The notes: a model not told the origin generated them from the letters alone. 64,000 bases of DNA from JAGOBP01 sp046328575 (GCA_046328575.1 JAXLWI010000006.1:1-64000); one strand, 5' to 3'. Numbered from the stretch's first letter, positions 50,792 to 59,455 are shown. Made by a program: numbers and translations.

Positions 50792-52512
50792 GATATTTTC
50801 TCCTCGACGGTTATGAGCGGCAGTCGGACGGCGAAGGTGCTGCCGCGCCCTACTTCGCTCTGTACGGTGATCTCGCCGCCCATCAGCAGCACTAACTGTT
50901 TAACGATCGACAGGCCTAGACCAACGCCGCTGTGTTCGCGCGTGACCGAATTGTCCACCTGCCGGAACCAGTCAAAGACGTGGGATTGTTCGTCAGCGGG
51001 AATGCCGCAGCCGGTATCGGCGACGGTCATGAGCCAGTGGGCTTCATCGGGCCGCGCCAGGCTCACCCGAATTTGGCCGCGGTCGGTGAATTTGACGGCA
51101 TTGCCGACCAGATTGATTAGGATTTGTCCCAATCGCTGCGGATCACCGCGAAGTTGTTTGGGCACATCCGTGGCGATTGTCGTCGTCAGTTCCAGGCCTT
51201 TCGCCTGTGCGATGCTGCCAAACATCGCGACCACATCGTCAACTAACGCGGCTGGCATGACAGTCGAGTTCCGTAAAGATAGTTTGCCCGCCTCCAACTG
51301 TGTGCGATCGAGCAAGTCGCCAACCAGGCTGAGCAGTCGTTTGGTGTTGGTGTTCAGGCGATCGACCAGACCGGCTTGCCGCTCGGTGAGCGGCCCGTGA
51401 ATGCGTTCCCGTAGAATTTCACTGTACCCCAAGATAGCATTGAGGGGTGTGCGCAATTCATGCGACACCATCGATACAAACATGCTTTTCATGCGATCTA
51501 GTTCGGCTTCGCGCGTGAAGTCTCTGAACACCCCGACCGTGCCTTGATGCAGCTCTGCGCCTAACTGGACCGGCGCAAAACTGGCTGAGAGCGTCTTCTT
51601 GGCCCATTGGAATTTGGTGGTGGGGCGATGTTCCGTATCATACAACGCGGAGGCAACCGCCGCGCGATCGGCGTCGTTAACGACGCCCTGCATCAACGTG
51701 TCGATGTCGCGGCCGAGAATCTGATCGGATGGTAGATCCAATAACTGTGCAATCGCCGGATTAGCGACGGCGGCTTGACCGCGATCGTCGAACACGATCA
51801 CGCCATCGGCGATACTTTCCAGGATTGCCTGATTTTTGCCCGCCTCGGCTTGAACCCTGATCAACGCTTCGGCGAGATCGCGAGTCCGATCGGCCACCCG
51901 TTGATCCAACTCTTGATTGATTACGCGCAACTCGTCGAGCGCGTTCTCCAGGCTGCGCGCGGCCAACCAACCGATCAGGGCCACGAGATAGAAACCTAGA
52001 ACTCCCACCAGGATCAGGCCGGGATCAATGGCGTTGTCGAGTGCCAGCACCACCAGATCGATGCTGACCAGTGAAGCAAAAATGAACGACGAAGCCGGGC
52101 TAAGGACGACGCTGGCCATGATGATGGGTAGCACAAAGGTCACCGTCGAACGACCGCCGACGAGGTAACGCGGCTCGTCAGAGAACGACAGGACGACAAC
52201 CAGGATGAGCAGGAAAAGCGTTGCCGCTAAGCGCGGCGAACCTCTACGGTTAAGGATATACAGGCCGGTACAGACTGCTAACATCACCAGGCCGCTGACG
52301 ATGAGGGTCAACCAATCGGTGGTGAGACTCTGTGTGAAGCTGAGGAAGATGGCCGCGGCGATGCCGATGAGTGAGGCGACACCGACACTCAACAGCAGGA
52401 TGTTCAACAGCTGACCGCGTCGAGCTTGAGTAGGATCGCGATGATCGATCCTAATCAGCCGCTCAAACCGGGTGGTGTGCGTCAATGCTGAACCTGTCAA
52501 GACCGCCTCCAC
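50788..52512 (-). CDS. membrane PAS-domain sensor histidine kinase
   Basis: 574 residues. An N-terminal block of six or so membrane helices lies at about residues 35-190. A coiled stretch leads to a PAS domain (about 225-335, GVIVFDDRGQAAVANPAIAQ). HisKA follows as MFVSMVSHELRTPLNAILGY with the phospho-acceptor His, then HATPase with NLVGNAVKFTDRG, VADTGCGIP and GVGLGLSIVKQLV. All boxes are intact. The start is GTG 52512. It forms an operon with the receiver protein whose start overlaps its stop. Confidence 0.94.
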   Translation of the reverse strand: MEAVLTGSALTHTTRFERLIRIDHRDPTQARRGQLLNILLLSVGVASLIGIAAAIFLSFTQSLTTDWLTLIVSGLVMLAVCTGLYILNRRGSPRLAATLFLLILVVVLSFSDEPRYLVGGRSTVTFVLPIIMASVVLSPASSFIFASLVSIDLVVLALDNAIDPGLILVGVLGFYLVALIGWLAARSLENALDELRVINQELDQRVADRTRDLAEALIRVQAEAGKNQAILESIADGVIVFDDRGQAAVANPAIAQLLDLPSDQILGRDIDTLMQGVVNDADRAAVASALYDTEHRPTTKFQWAKKTLSASFAPVQLGAELHQGTVGVFRDFTREAELDRMKSMFVSMVSHELRTPLNAILGYSEILRERIHGPLTERQAGLVDRLNTNTKRLLSLVGDLLDRTQLEAGKLSLRNSTVMPAALVDDVVAMFGSIAQAKGLELTTTIATDVPKQLRGDPQRLGQILINLVGNAVKFTDRGQIRVSLARPDEAHWLMTVADTGCGIPADEQSHVFDWFRQVDNSVTREHSGVGLGLSIVKQLVLLMGGEITVQSEVGRGSTFAVRLPLITVEEKIS

Positions 52513-52602
52513 AATCGAACGGACGAGCGGTGAATCAACCGGCGTCCGTTGATAATTCCAAGCTAGCTAGGTCAGGACAACTCGCCTGATCTTACCACAC
52601 CT

Positions 52603-54099
52603 TTATCCCGGAGTGCGCCCAAAAGTTTCTTGATAGAGTATGAGGGCCGCTAGGATCGCTGCGCGGACGATGTCGTAGGGTGCGAACAAGTCTTTGCCAA
52701 TCCACAGTTCAGGATAAAGCGAAGTTGGACCTTGATGTGTCCGAGCCAGATAGTCCGCGCCACGATGCAGAATGTCCGGGTCGATTTCTTGATACTTGTG
52801 ATAGTGCAATAGAGCGGTCAGGGCATAGGCAGTCTCTTCAGCTGTGCCTTGTTGGAAGAAGCCCCACGAGCCGTCTGCGTGCTGTGTATGGATAAGCCAC
52901 TCGATCGATGGATCGCACGCATCGTGCAAATGATCGCCTTGCGCCAATAGTGCAACCAGCGCATGGGCAGTCGCATAATACGGTGAAGTATGCCATTTAT
53001 CGATCCAGTAGACAGCATACACGCGGCTGTCTAGCAGCATGCGCGTAATCTGTGCCTGCACCACCGCGCGCTCAGGATAGTCGGGCAGCAGCTGGAGCGC
53101 TTCAAGCGCGTGAACATTGGTGCCGATGCTGGCATTGCGTTCGTAATTGTAGGTGCGAAAGACTCGGTTTTTCTTGTCCTCGAATTTGGACAAGATCAGC
53201 GGGTCAAAACTGTGGCCGAAGTTGAGCAGCAGCTTAGCGCCGACAGACGTAGTATCGCCGTCGGGAATGCCAAACGACGGATCGAGACTGATGCCGTCCT
53301 CGTGAACGTTGGCCTGTAAATCCTGCCAGATTTGCTCGTCAGCGAAATTCTCGATGGGCCGCCCGCTGAACATCAGGTTGTTGAGCACCCAGTTCAATTC
53401 GAAAATTCGAAATGGATACAGGTAGATCACGTGTTGCGAACACTGTTGCATCGTGTCAAGATAAGTCCAGGCGCGTTGGTCATCAGGATGATAGGTAAGA
53501 TAGTAAGCGGTAGTGGCGGGCGAATTACCCAGTGAGCCGTTGCCGGCTATGGCCGCGCGTAAACGCGCTGCATCGGCCGTTGGACCGAGAAATTCCAACG
53601 AGTGGATGGTGGTCACGTGCGGCGAATATAAAAAGTCCGGCGGGATGAGCTGCAGTTTAGCGATCTGGATCTCGCCATACCCGCAGGTGTGCGATGGCAC
53701 ATCCAGCCCTAACGCTTGTGCTTCCTGCAACAGCGTAGGCAAAATAAGTTCAAAGCCGACTAGTTCAAACGGATCACGCGACAATAAGTGAAGATGATGC
53801 CAGACGTAACGCACGCCGCGCTCGATCGCCGCTTGGATCGGTTGCGTTTCATTGTTGTAGCGCAGCGCAATAACCGCCGCAAGCGTACACACGATCCGCT
53901 CGTGATAATAGACGATTTGCCCGCCCCAACTGCCATCAGCATGTTGATGAGTGACTAACCAATCGACCAGATTAGGCCAGCGAGCATGCCCGTTGGTCGG
54001 CGATTTCAAGCGTGCCATCCAGGCAATGTCATACGCACTTGGTCCCATGCGCTGATTCAAATTGCTAACTAACTCACGTGCTTCATGCTCATAATCCAT
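52603..54099 (-). CDS. class II diterpene cyclase (tuberculosinyl/kolavenyl/copalyl diphosphate synthase type)
   Basis: 498 residues, matching the length of Rv3377c (501). SAYDIAWMARL near residue 21 is the wording of bacterial and plant copalyl-type cyclases. Two QW-like repeats read QHADGSWG (residues 52-59 and near 400). The acid motif at residues 280-284 is DGDTT, the DxDTT form that protonates geranylgeranyl diphosphate. No class I DDxxD motif is present, as expected for a class II enzyme. The product would be a bicyclic diphosphate such as tuberculosinyl, kolavenyl or copalyl diphosphate; sequence alone does not tell which. It is last in the operon, 56 nt after the class I-like gene. 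Confidence 0.88.
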   Translation of the reverse strand: MDYEHEARELVSNLNQRMGPSAYDIAWMARLKSPTNGHARWPNLVDWLVTHQHADGSWGGQIVYYHERIVCTLAAVIALRYNNETQPIQAAIERGVRYVWHHLHLLSRDPFELVGFELILPTLLQEAQALGLDVPSHTCGYGEIQIAKLQLIPPDFLYSPHVTTIHSLEFLGPTADAARLRAAIAGNGSLGNSPATTAYYLTYHPDDQRAWTYLDTMQQCSQHVIYLYPFRIFELNWVLNNLMFSGRPIENFADEQIWQDLQANVHEDGISLDPSFGIPDGDTTSVGAKLLLNFGHSFDPLILSKFEDKKNRVFRTYNYERNASIGTNVHALEALQLLPDYPERAVVQAQITRMLLDSRVYAVYWIDKWHTSPYYATAHALVALLAQGDHLHDACDPSIEWLIHTQHADGSWGFFQQGTAEETAYALTALLHYHKYQEIDPDILHRGADYLARTHQGPTSLYPELWIGKDLFAPYDIVRAAILAALILYQETFGRTPG

Positions 54100-54155
54100 T
54101 CTTAAACCCTCTTCGCGGCCCAGTGGCAGTAAGTCGCAGACGTATCCGACTGAAT

Positions 54156-55058
54156 CTAATCAACTTCGACACCTGGCAAAACCGGGTACCATGTCCCATT
54201 TCGGATTGTTCCCACACCTAACGTTGTTTCTCGCTGTGCCTGATAATAAGCACGCATACGATCAAACTCTACCGCTGATAGATCCGCATAGTTCGATTTG
54301 GCCGATGACTGCCGATGATAAAGATGATCATAGAGAATGCCGCGCAACTGCTGCTCCGTCAGGAAGGGCGATGGCGCAACAGTGAAATAAAGGCTGGTGT
54401 CATCCGTTTCTAGAAGAGGCATGCCAAACACATTGAACTTACCGGACGTGATGAACAAGCTGACTGGTGGTATAGATTCGCCATAATACAGTTCAATCAA
54501 CGCGGCCCGATCGAGTAGTGGCACCTGAGCGGCGCGTTTTTGCGCGGCCAATTCGACCACGTCTTCAATCGCTCGCCGGGTGCTGACACCATAGAACAAG
54601 CGATGGCGTTGATGCTGTTGTGTGCGCTGCATGCAGCGGTCGAATTCGTCGGACAAGTGCGCGAACGCCGTCCCTGGAAACGTTTTTCGATAGTCGCCAT
54701 AAAAGCGAACCCGTACCTTACACGCGTCATAGAAATCGGTGAATATCGGGTGACCGGCGACCGCCGCCAGCCCCTGCGTCATGATCGTCTGCCGATATTC
54801 TTCGCCACGCTTTTGCATCTGCGGTTCGTAAATTGGCGCTAAGATCGTATCGATGCCGTGCTCAAACATGAGTTGATACAGTTCGATATGACGCTGGGCG
54901 TTGATCTCGATAAATTCAGCAATCGATGCGCCCGGATGCTCCAAGAGCAACCAGCGTCGTGTCCCATTGATCGGGAACGCGCACACGGTTGCCTCCGCCC
55001 GACGGACCTCTGCGGCGACTTCGGCTCGTGTCAGGTTTTGAAATGTGTCAAAGTCCAT
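54156..55058 (-). CDS. Rv3378c-like diterpene synthase (tuberculosinol/kolavelool synthase family)
   Basis: 300 residues, against 296 for Rv3378c, which converts the class II product into a diterpene alcohol and has a cis-prenyltransferase-like fold. Recognisable blocks: FPINGTRRWLLLEHP (residues 28-42), MFEHGIDTILAPIYEP, VRFYGDYRKTFPGTAF, ALIELYYGES, SLYFTVAPSPFLTEQQLRGI and LYDHLYHR, ending TTLGVGTIRNGTWY. As I remember Rv3378c, the first block is PFDGTRRW with catalytic Asp34; here that position is Asn31 while both Arg (34, 35) are kept. Chemistry may differ. It lies 9 nt after the PHP gene and 56 nt before the cyclase. Confidence 0.87.
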   Translation of the reverse strand: MDFDTFQNLTRAEVAAEVRRAEATVCAFPINGTRRWLLLEHPGASIAEFIEINAQRHIELYQLMFEHGIDTILAPIYEPQMQKRGEEYRQTIMTQGLAAVAGHPIFTDFYDACKVRVRFYGDYRKTFPGTAFAHLSDEFDRCMQRTQQHQRHRLFYGVSTRRAIEDVVELAAQKRAAQVPLLDRAALIELYYGESIPPVSLFITSGKFNVFGMPLLETDDTSLYFTVAPSPFLTEQQLRGILYDHLYHRQSSAKSNYADLSAVEFDRMRAYYQAQRETTLGVGTIRNGTWYPVLPGVEVD

Positions 55059-55067
55059 AACTCACAC

Positions 55068-55736
55068 CTACTTCTTAGTTGAGGCACGCGTAATCGCTCG
55101 TTTTGTCCAGGCCAGCATATTGAAGGTATGTACGAAGGGCGACGATGGTCGGCACATCGACTCGGCTTGGGCCAAGTTTGCTAGCAGCTCGGCTGGCGAG
55201 TTGGGAAGTTGCGGGATTTTCAACACCGCATGGCCAATCTCCAATCGATAATGCGCGTCCGAGCCGACGGTCTGCAACTTGTGATAGTGTTGGGCGAAAG
55301 CGAGCGCCCGTGCATTATCGGCGGGGAAGACACATCGCGAGTTAAACACCTCGATCGCATCGACCAGCGGCAAAATCGCTTCTAAATCAGCTTCACGCCA
55401 CGCACCGCTGCGCCAGCGATCGAACGGGTGGGGGACACTGATCACCGCGCCTTGATCTTTGAGTCGAGCAATGGCTTCGAGTGGCGGCAAGCCGCGCGGA
55501 ACTTCCTTCTCCACAAAGTAGGCCAGCAGTTCACCCTGTGTCGTCATGACTTCTTCGCCCACGATCACGAGGTCAGGCGCGAGTGCGCGCAGTGCCAACG
55601 CACCGTGGATAGAGTGATGGTCCGTCAGCGCCAACCGATCGATCCCACGCTCCCGACAAGCCGCGATGATATCCACCGGTTTCAAACGCGAATCATAAGA
55701 CGCTTGCGAATGGGCATGCAGCTCGATAATTGGCAC
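55068..55736 (-). CDS. PHP-domain phosphoesterase, diterpene operon
   Basis: 222 residues from GTG 55736, chosen for GGGGAGG 4 nt upstream and because the PHP domain begins at once (VPIIELHAHSQASYDSR). Metal-site motifs are intact: ELHAHS, LALTDHHSIHG, a GEEVMT Glu, SVPHPFDRW and VGSDAHYRLEIGHA. PHP enzymes of the TrpH/RNase AM/CehA-like groups hydrolyse phosphate esters. The substrate is unknown. It is the first gene of the operon with the two terpene genes, 9 nt before the second. This suggests a role on a diphosphate or phosphate of the diterpenoid, or a simple regulatory neighbour. That link is inference. Confidence 0.85.
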   Translation of the reverse strand: MPIIELHAHSQASYDSRLKPVDIIAACRERGIDRLALTDHHSIHGALALRALAPDLVIVGEEVMTTQGELLAYFVEKEVPRGLPPLEAIARLKDQGAVISVPHPFDRWRSGAWREADLEAILPLVDAIEVFNSRCVFPADNARALAFAQHYHKLQTVGSDAHYRLEIGHAVLKIPQLPNSPAELLANLAQAESMCRPSSPFVHTFNMLAWTKRAITRASTKK

Positions 55737-55748
55737 ACGGCCTCCCCG

Positions 55749-55789
55749 AAAAACAAAAAATATCTGGCTGCGATGCTCGCTGCATCGCA
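55749..55789 (-). terminator. terminator or attenuator abutting the diterpene operon start
   Basis: On the minus strand TGCGATGC (55789-55782) pairs with GCATCGCA (55776-55769), followed after 8 nt by a T-rich tract TTTTTTGTTTTT (55760-55749). The tract ends one base before the GGGGAGG of the PHP gene, so it either terminates the upstream gene or attenuates the operon. Confidence 0.6.
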
Positions 55790-55806
55790 ACGCATTTTGT
55801 CAGCAG

Positions 55807-55850
55807 GTCAGCTGATTGTCCGTGCCTTAAGGCGCGGACAATCAGCTGAC
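55807..55850. repeat. 44-bp near-perfect palindrome
   Basis: GTCAGCTGATTGTCCG (55807-55822) and CGGACAATCAGCTGAC (55835-55850) are exact complements, and the centre holds a further palindrome GCCTTAAGGC (55824-55833). Only one base pair (T55823/G55834) is mismatched. It lies between the nucleoside hydrolase and the PHP gene. Confidence 0.9.
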
Positions 55851-55920
55851 AATGAATTCGCGATTCAGCAACTGTCCCGCGTGATGTTAACAGCCCGCAA
55901 GGCCAGGCTGTCTAGGCCGA

Positions 55921-57134
55921 TTAGAAGGTGAGCGCTCTTAGCCAATTCAGTTGAACCTTGAGAGCGTTGACCTTCATAATGACTTGCGCGTTGTCGGGTT
56001 GCCGCATCAAGATAGCCGCCAGCGCCCCGTACAGATCGAAATTTGGATCGGTCATGGCTTGATCGGCCAGCGATGATAGTTCCGCATCATCAGTGATGGT
56101 CGAAATTCGCTCTTGCATGGTGAGCGCCACGATCGTCTGGCCGCGTGTCGCAAAGCCGGCTGTTGGATCGACTACAACCAAGCCGCTTTGTTGATCGGTG
56201 GCATAGTCAGGATGCAGCGCAATGACGGCGGCGGTGGGATCAAAGAGGGCGACGCGCGGCCCAGACAAGTGCTCGCGAACGCGTGCCAGGGCGGTTCGCA
56301 AGTGTGAACTGCGGGCGTCACTGGCGCCGGTCGCCGCTGTCGTTGATGTGGCTGACGATTGAGTCACAGCCGCGGCATACATTTGTAAAGGGCCGGCCAC
56401 TAGCTTGCCCAACGCATTGCCCCGCCTGGCCAAAAAGTTAAAGACATCCGGATCTACAGCAACAGCCCTGGAAGCATCGGTGGTGACCATCGTCAATTGA
56501 AGTCCGGCTTGCAGCACAAGCTGTGCAGCCTGTGGATCAAACCACGGGTTGAACACGCTCACGGCCGTGTTGCCTTCGCCATCAACTGACTTGGCGCCGC
56601 CGAGCCAGATAACCTTGTAGAGCGCCATCTGAGTTGGACAGCTTTGGACCGCCTGTGCGATGTTGGTCAGCGGCCCCAAGGCCAGCAGCGTGACACCCGC
56701 CTGAGCGTGATTGCACAGAAAGCCCACTGCGTCGTGCGACAGCCCGCTCAAGTCGTGTGGATACTGATAGCCTAATCCCCATAAGCCGTCCGGCCCGTGA
56801 ACAAAGATGCCTTGATGACTGGCCGGAACCACCAGGGGGCAGCGGCACCGATCACGACGGGTATATTCGTCCGATTGGCTGTTTCTAGAAGAATCAAAGC
56901 GTTGTTCGCGGCATTCTCGACACTTGTGTTGCCCGCGACCGTCGTGATGCCGAGGATGTTGGCTTCTGACTGACCCAGCAGGTACGCTAACGCAGCCGCA
57001 TCGTCCACTCCAATATCCGCATCGACAATGAGCGGGACAGGCGGCTTCTGTGGCGCGGCCCAGACAGGTGCGGGAATCAGACCGGTAACAATAAGTGCGA
57101 AGGCACTGACAAACAACAGCACTTTCTGTTTCAT
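55921..57134 (-). pseudogene. secreted nucleoside hydrolase, frameshifted
   Basis: The N-terminal part (ATG 57134) has a signal peptide cleaved after PVWA and the nucleoside hydrolase metal motif as DADIGVDDAAALAYLL, then NTSVENAANNALILLE and IPVVIGAAAP. It then loses frame (PWWFRP and on to a stop at 56772). The correct continuation LVVPASHQGIFVHGPDGLWG lies in another frame and runs to 55921 with LALGPLTNIAQAV and IWLGGAKSVDGEGNT, the FNPWFDPQAAQLVL segment and a C-terminal domain. The break falls in a run of five G on the plus strand (56835-56839); one more base would restore the frame. It would cleave ribonucleosides outside the cell. It could be a homopolymer error rather than real decay. 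Confidence 0.85.
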
Positions 57135-57183
57135 TGCAAACTCTCCTGTTGTGTAGGTGTCGGCACCACACGAAGATTATCAA

Positions 57184-57513
57184 TCGTGAAAAACCTAAGT
57201 GTGTGGGCCGGATTAGTTATGAGTGTATTCTTCCTCGATCGGGATATCAAGATAACGATGGTCATAGGGTGAAGTCGGAGATCGATACAGGGCTTACATC
57301 TTCCAGCCCTTCATCAAGACTTCACTCATTTGTAGTGTACTTGTAACCCACGGTAGCAGAATCTAAGGTATAAGTTATAAGTACAAAACCTGACCAATTC
57401 TATCATTCGCCCGATTTGAATTGGGTTTGAAACGCGTTCATGTTAGCCGCCTAAAATTCCGCCGAAGGGTCTAGGTTGATAGGCTCAAACCGGGCTATGC
57501 TATAATCTCTCCA
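57184..57513. other. gene-free stretch with minC promoter
   Basis: Nothing coding is seen. The stretch is AT-richer than its surroundings and separates the divergent nucleoside hydrolase and minC genes. A promoter at its right end is listed separately. Confidence 0.6.
57476..57506 (+). promoter_or_regulatory. minC promoter, leaderless
   Basis: TTGATA (57476-57481), a 19-nt spacer and TATAAT (57501-57506), only 7 nt before the minC ATG at 57514. No Shine-Dalgarno is present. Confidence 0.6.
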
Positions 57514-58218
57514 ATGAAAGCCACCATCGAAGACGGTATCATCATTAAAGGGACGCGCGACGGTCTGCTGGTCACACTTGGACCAGGGGCATGGCATAAC
57601 GCGCTCCGTGCCATGGAACACCGGATCGCGGCTACGCCTGCTTTCTTTAAAGGAGCGCGGGTGGCGCTGCACGTAGGTGGCCGCCGTTTGCTTGAGGTGG
57701 ATGCCCGCGCTGCGCGCGATATGCTGGCCGAGTACGACGTGGTGCTGTGGGGCATCGTCAGCGACGACGAAGAGACGCAGCAGATGGCAGCCCAGATGGG
57801 GCTGAACGCCGATTTACCCAAACGTGAGCCGCGTCCGGTGGTCAAAATGGAGCCGCCAGTGGAGATGCCGCTAGCCCACGACGACCCCGACGCGGGTCTA
57901 ATCGTGCGACGGACGTTGCGGTCGGGACAGCAACTGCGGCATCCGGGCAGCATCACCGTCATCGGCGAGGTGAACCCCGGCGCGGAGATTGTCGCGGGTG
58001 GCGACATTGTGGTGTGGGGCAAGCTGCGCGGCACGGTGCACGCGGGGGCGATGGGCGACGAAAGCGCGATCGTGTGCGCGTTGGACTTGCAGCCGACGCA
58101 ACTGCGCATCGCGCAGCACATTGCGCGGTCGCCGGAAGATCGTCGCCGCAAGCCGCAGCCGGAAGTGGCGCGCGTGCGCAACGGGCAGATTGTGGCGGAG
58201 TCGTGGGAGATCAAGTGA
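57514..58218 (+). CDS. minC: septum site-determining protein MinC
   Basis: 234 residues. A weakly conserved N-terminal domain (KATIEDGIIIKGTRDGLLVT) is followed by a linker and the C-terminal right-handed beta-helix domain: LIVRRTLRSGQQLRHPGSIT, VIGEVNPGAEIVAGGDIVVW and GKLRGTVHAGAMGDESAIVC, with a downstream LQPTQLRIA segment. These are standard MinC repeats. It inhibits FtsZ polymerisation away from mid-cell when bound to MinD. It is the first gene of minC-minD-minE, apparently leaderless. Confidence 0.96.
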   Translation: MKATIEDGIIIKGTRDGLLVTLGPGAWHNALRAMEHRIAATPAFFKGARVALHVGGRRLLEVDARAARDMLAEYDVVLWGIVSDDEETQQMAAQMGLNADLPKREPRPVVKMEPPVEMPLAHDDPDAGLIVRRTLRSGQQLRHPGSITVIGEVNPGAEIVAGGDIVVWGKLRGTVHAGAMGDESAIVCALDLQPTQLRIAQHIARSPEDRRRKPQPEVARVRNGQIVAESWEIK

Positions 58219-58301
58219 ATGCGCAATGCACAAGATCAATCTTCGATTTGAACGCGGTTCTGGGTGCTTTGTGAATTGAGAATTGTGCATTGGAGGGTTT
58301 T

Positions 58302-59105
58302 ATGGCGGCACGAGTGATTACGATCACGTCCGGCAAGGGCGGCGTGGGCAAGACAACAACCACAGCCAACATTGGGGTGGCGCTGGCGCTGTTGGGCAAG
58401 CGCGTGGTGTGCCTTGACGCCGACATTGGTCTGCGCAACCTCGACGTGGTGTTAGGCCTGGAAAACCGCATCGTGTATGACGTCGTGGACGTGATCGAAG
58501 GCCGCTGCAAACTGCGCCAGGCGCTAATCAAAGACAAGCGTTTGCCGGAATTGATGCTGTTACCGGCTTCTCAGAAGCGCGATAAAAGCGCGGTGAATGC
58601 CGACGATCTGGTGAAGTTAACCGATGATCTGCGACCCGAACATGACTTCATTCTGATCGATTCGGCGGCGGGCATTGAAGAAGGTTTCCGCACGGCGATT
58701 GCGCCGGCCGATGAAGTGGTGATCGTGACGAATCCCGAAGTCTCGGCAGTCCGGGATGCCGATCGGGTGGTGGGTCTGATCGAGGCAGCCGAGAAAGGCC
58801 CCGCGCGCTTGATCGTCAATCGCTTGAAACCGGGGCTGGTGCAGCGTGGCGACATGCTCGACACGAATGACGTGTTGGATATCCTCGCCATCGACTTGAT
58901 TGGCATTGTGCCAGAAGACGAATCTGTGTTAATATCTACCAACAAGGGCAACCCGGCGGCGTTCGAGGAAAAGTCTAATGCGGGTGTCGCGTTTCGGAAT
59001 ATCGCGCGACGCTTGAACGGTGAAGATGTGCCGTTCATGACTTTCCGCGAAGAGTCCAACTTGTTCGGGCGCATTTCGCGCCTGTTTCGCCGCGATGGGA
59101 GATAG
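58302..59105 (+). CDS. minD: septum site-determining ATPase MinD
   Basis: 267 residues. The deviant Walker A motif is GKGGVGKTTTTANIG, the Walker B region LIDSAAGIEEGF, and there is LDADIGLRNLDVVLGLENRI, a MinD signature. The C-terminal amphipathic membrane-targeting helix is seen at LFGRISRLFRRDGR. ATG 58302 follows GGAGG; the upstream TTG is not used. MinD recruits MinC to the membrane and is released by MinE. The gap after minC (about 80 bp) is AT-rich degenerate repeat. Confidence 0.98.
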   Translation: MAARVITITSGKGGVGKTTTTANIGVALALLGKRVVCLDADIGLRNLDVVLGLENRIVYDVVDVIEGRCKLRQALIKDKRLPELMLLPASQKRDKSAVNADDLVKLTDDLRPEHDFILIDSAAGIEEGFRTAIAPADEVVIVTNPEVSAVRDADRVVGLIEAAEKGPARLIVNRLKPGLVQRGDMLDTNDVLDILAIDLIGIVPEDESVLISTNKGNPAAFEEKSNAGVAFRNIARRLNGEDVPFMTFREESNLFGRISRLFRRDGR

Positions 59106-59107
59106 GC

Positions 59108-59374
59108 ATGAACTTCTGGCAACGCCTGCGTGGTCAGGCGCAACCGTCGAGCCGCGAAACGGCCAAACAACGCTTGCAGCTGGTGTTGGTGCACGATCGG
59201 AGTCAGATCGAGCCCGGCATGTTGGAACGCATCAAAGATGAAATCATCGCCGTGATCTCGAAGCACGTCGAGATTGATCGTGATCATGTGGAAGTCAACT
59301 TCTCGCAGGGCGATCACGAGAACCGCTTGACGGCGGATATTCCCCTGTTGACGTCGCGCCCGCGACGCAGATGA
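59108..59374 (+). CDS. minE: cell division topological specificity factor MinE
   Basis: 88 residues: N-terminal membrane-binding and anti-MinCD segment (NFWQRLRGQAQPSSRETAKQ), the RLQLVLVHDRS contact helix and the dimerisation domain (MLERIKDEIIAVISKHVEID then VEVNFSQGDHENRLTADIPL). The start is 2 nt after the minD stop. It completes the Min oscillator. Confidence 0.96.
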   Translation: MNFWQRLRGQAQPSSRETAKQRLQLVLVHDRSQIEPGMLERIKDEIIAVISKHVEIDRDHVEVNFSQGDHENRLTADIPLLTSRPRRR

Positions 59375-59377
59375 TTT

Positions 59378-59455
59378 TCGATTTTAGATTTAGGATTGCA
59401 GATCGTTTGTTACTCGATCGATAATCTCAAATCCAAAATCGTAAATCTAAAGTTG
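59378..59455. repeat. degenerate ATTTTAGATTT-type repeats with dyad
   Basis: TTCGATTTTAGATTTAGGATT on the left (split by one base here and there) is mirrored by AATCTCAAATCCAAAATCG and TAAATCTAAAG on the right. It fills the minE-rodA gap and resembles other such tracts at 10.4, 12.2, 18.6 and 35.1 kb. Confidence 0.6.
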
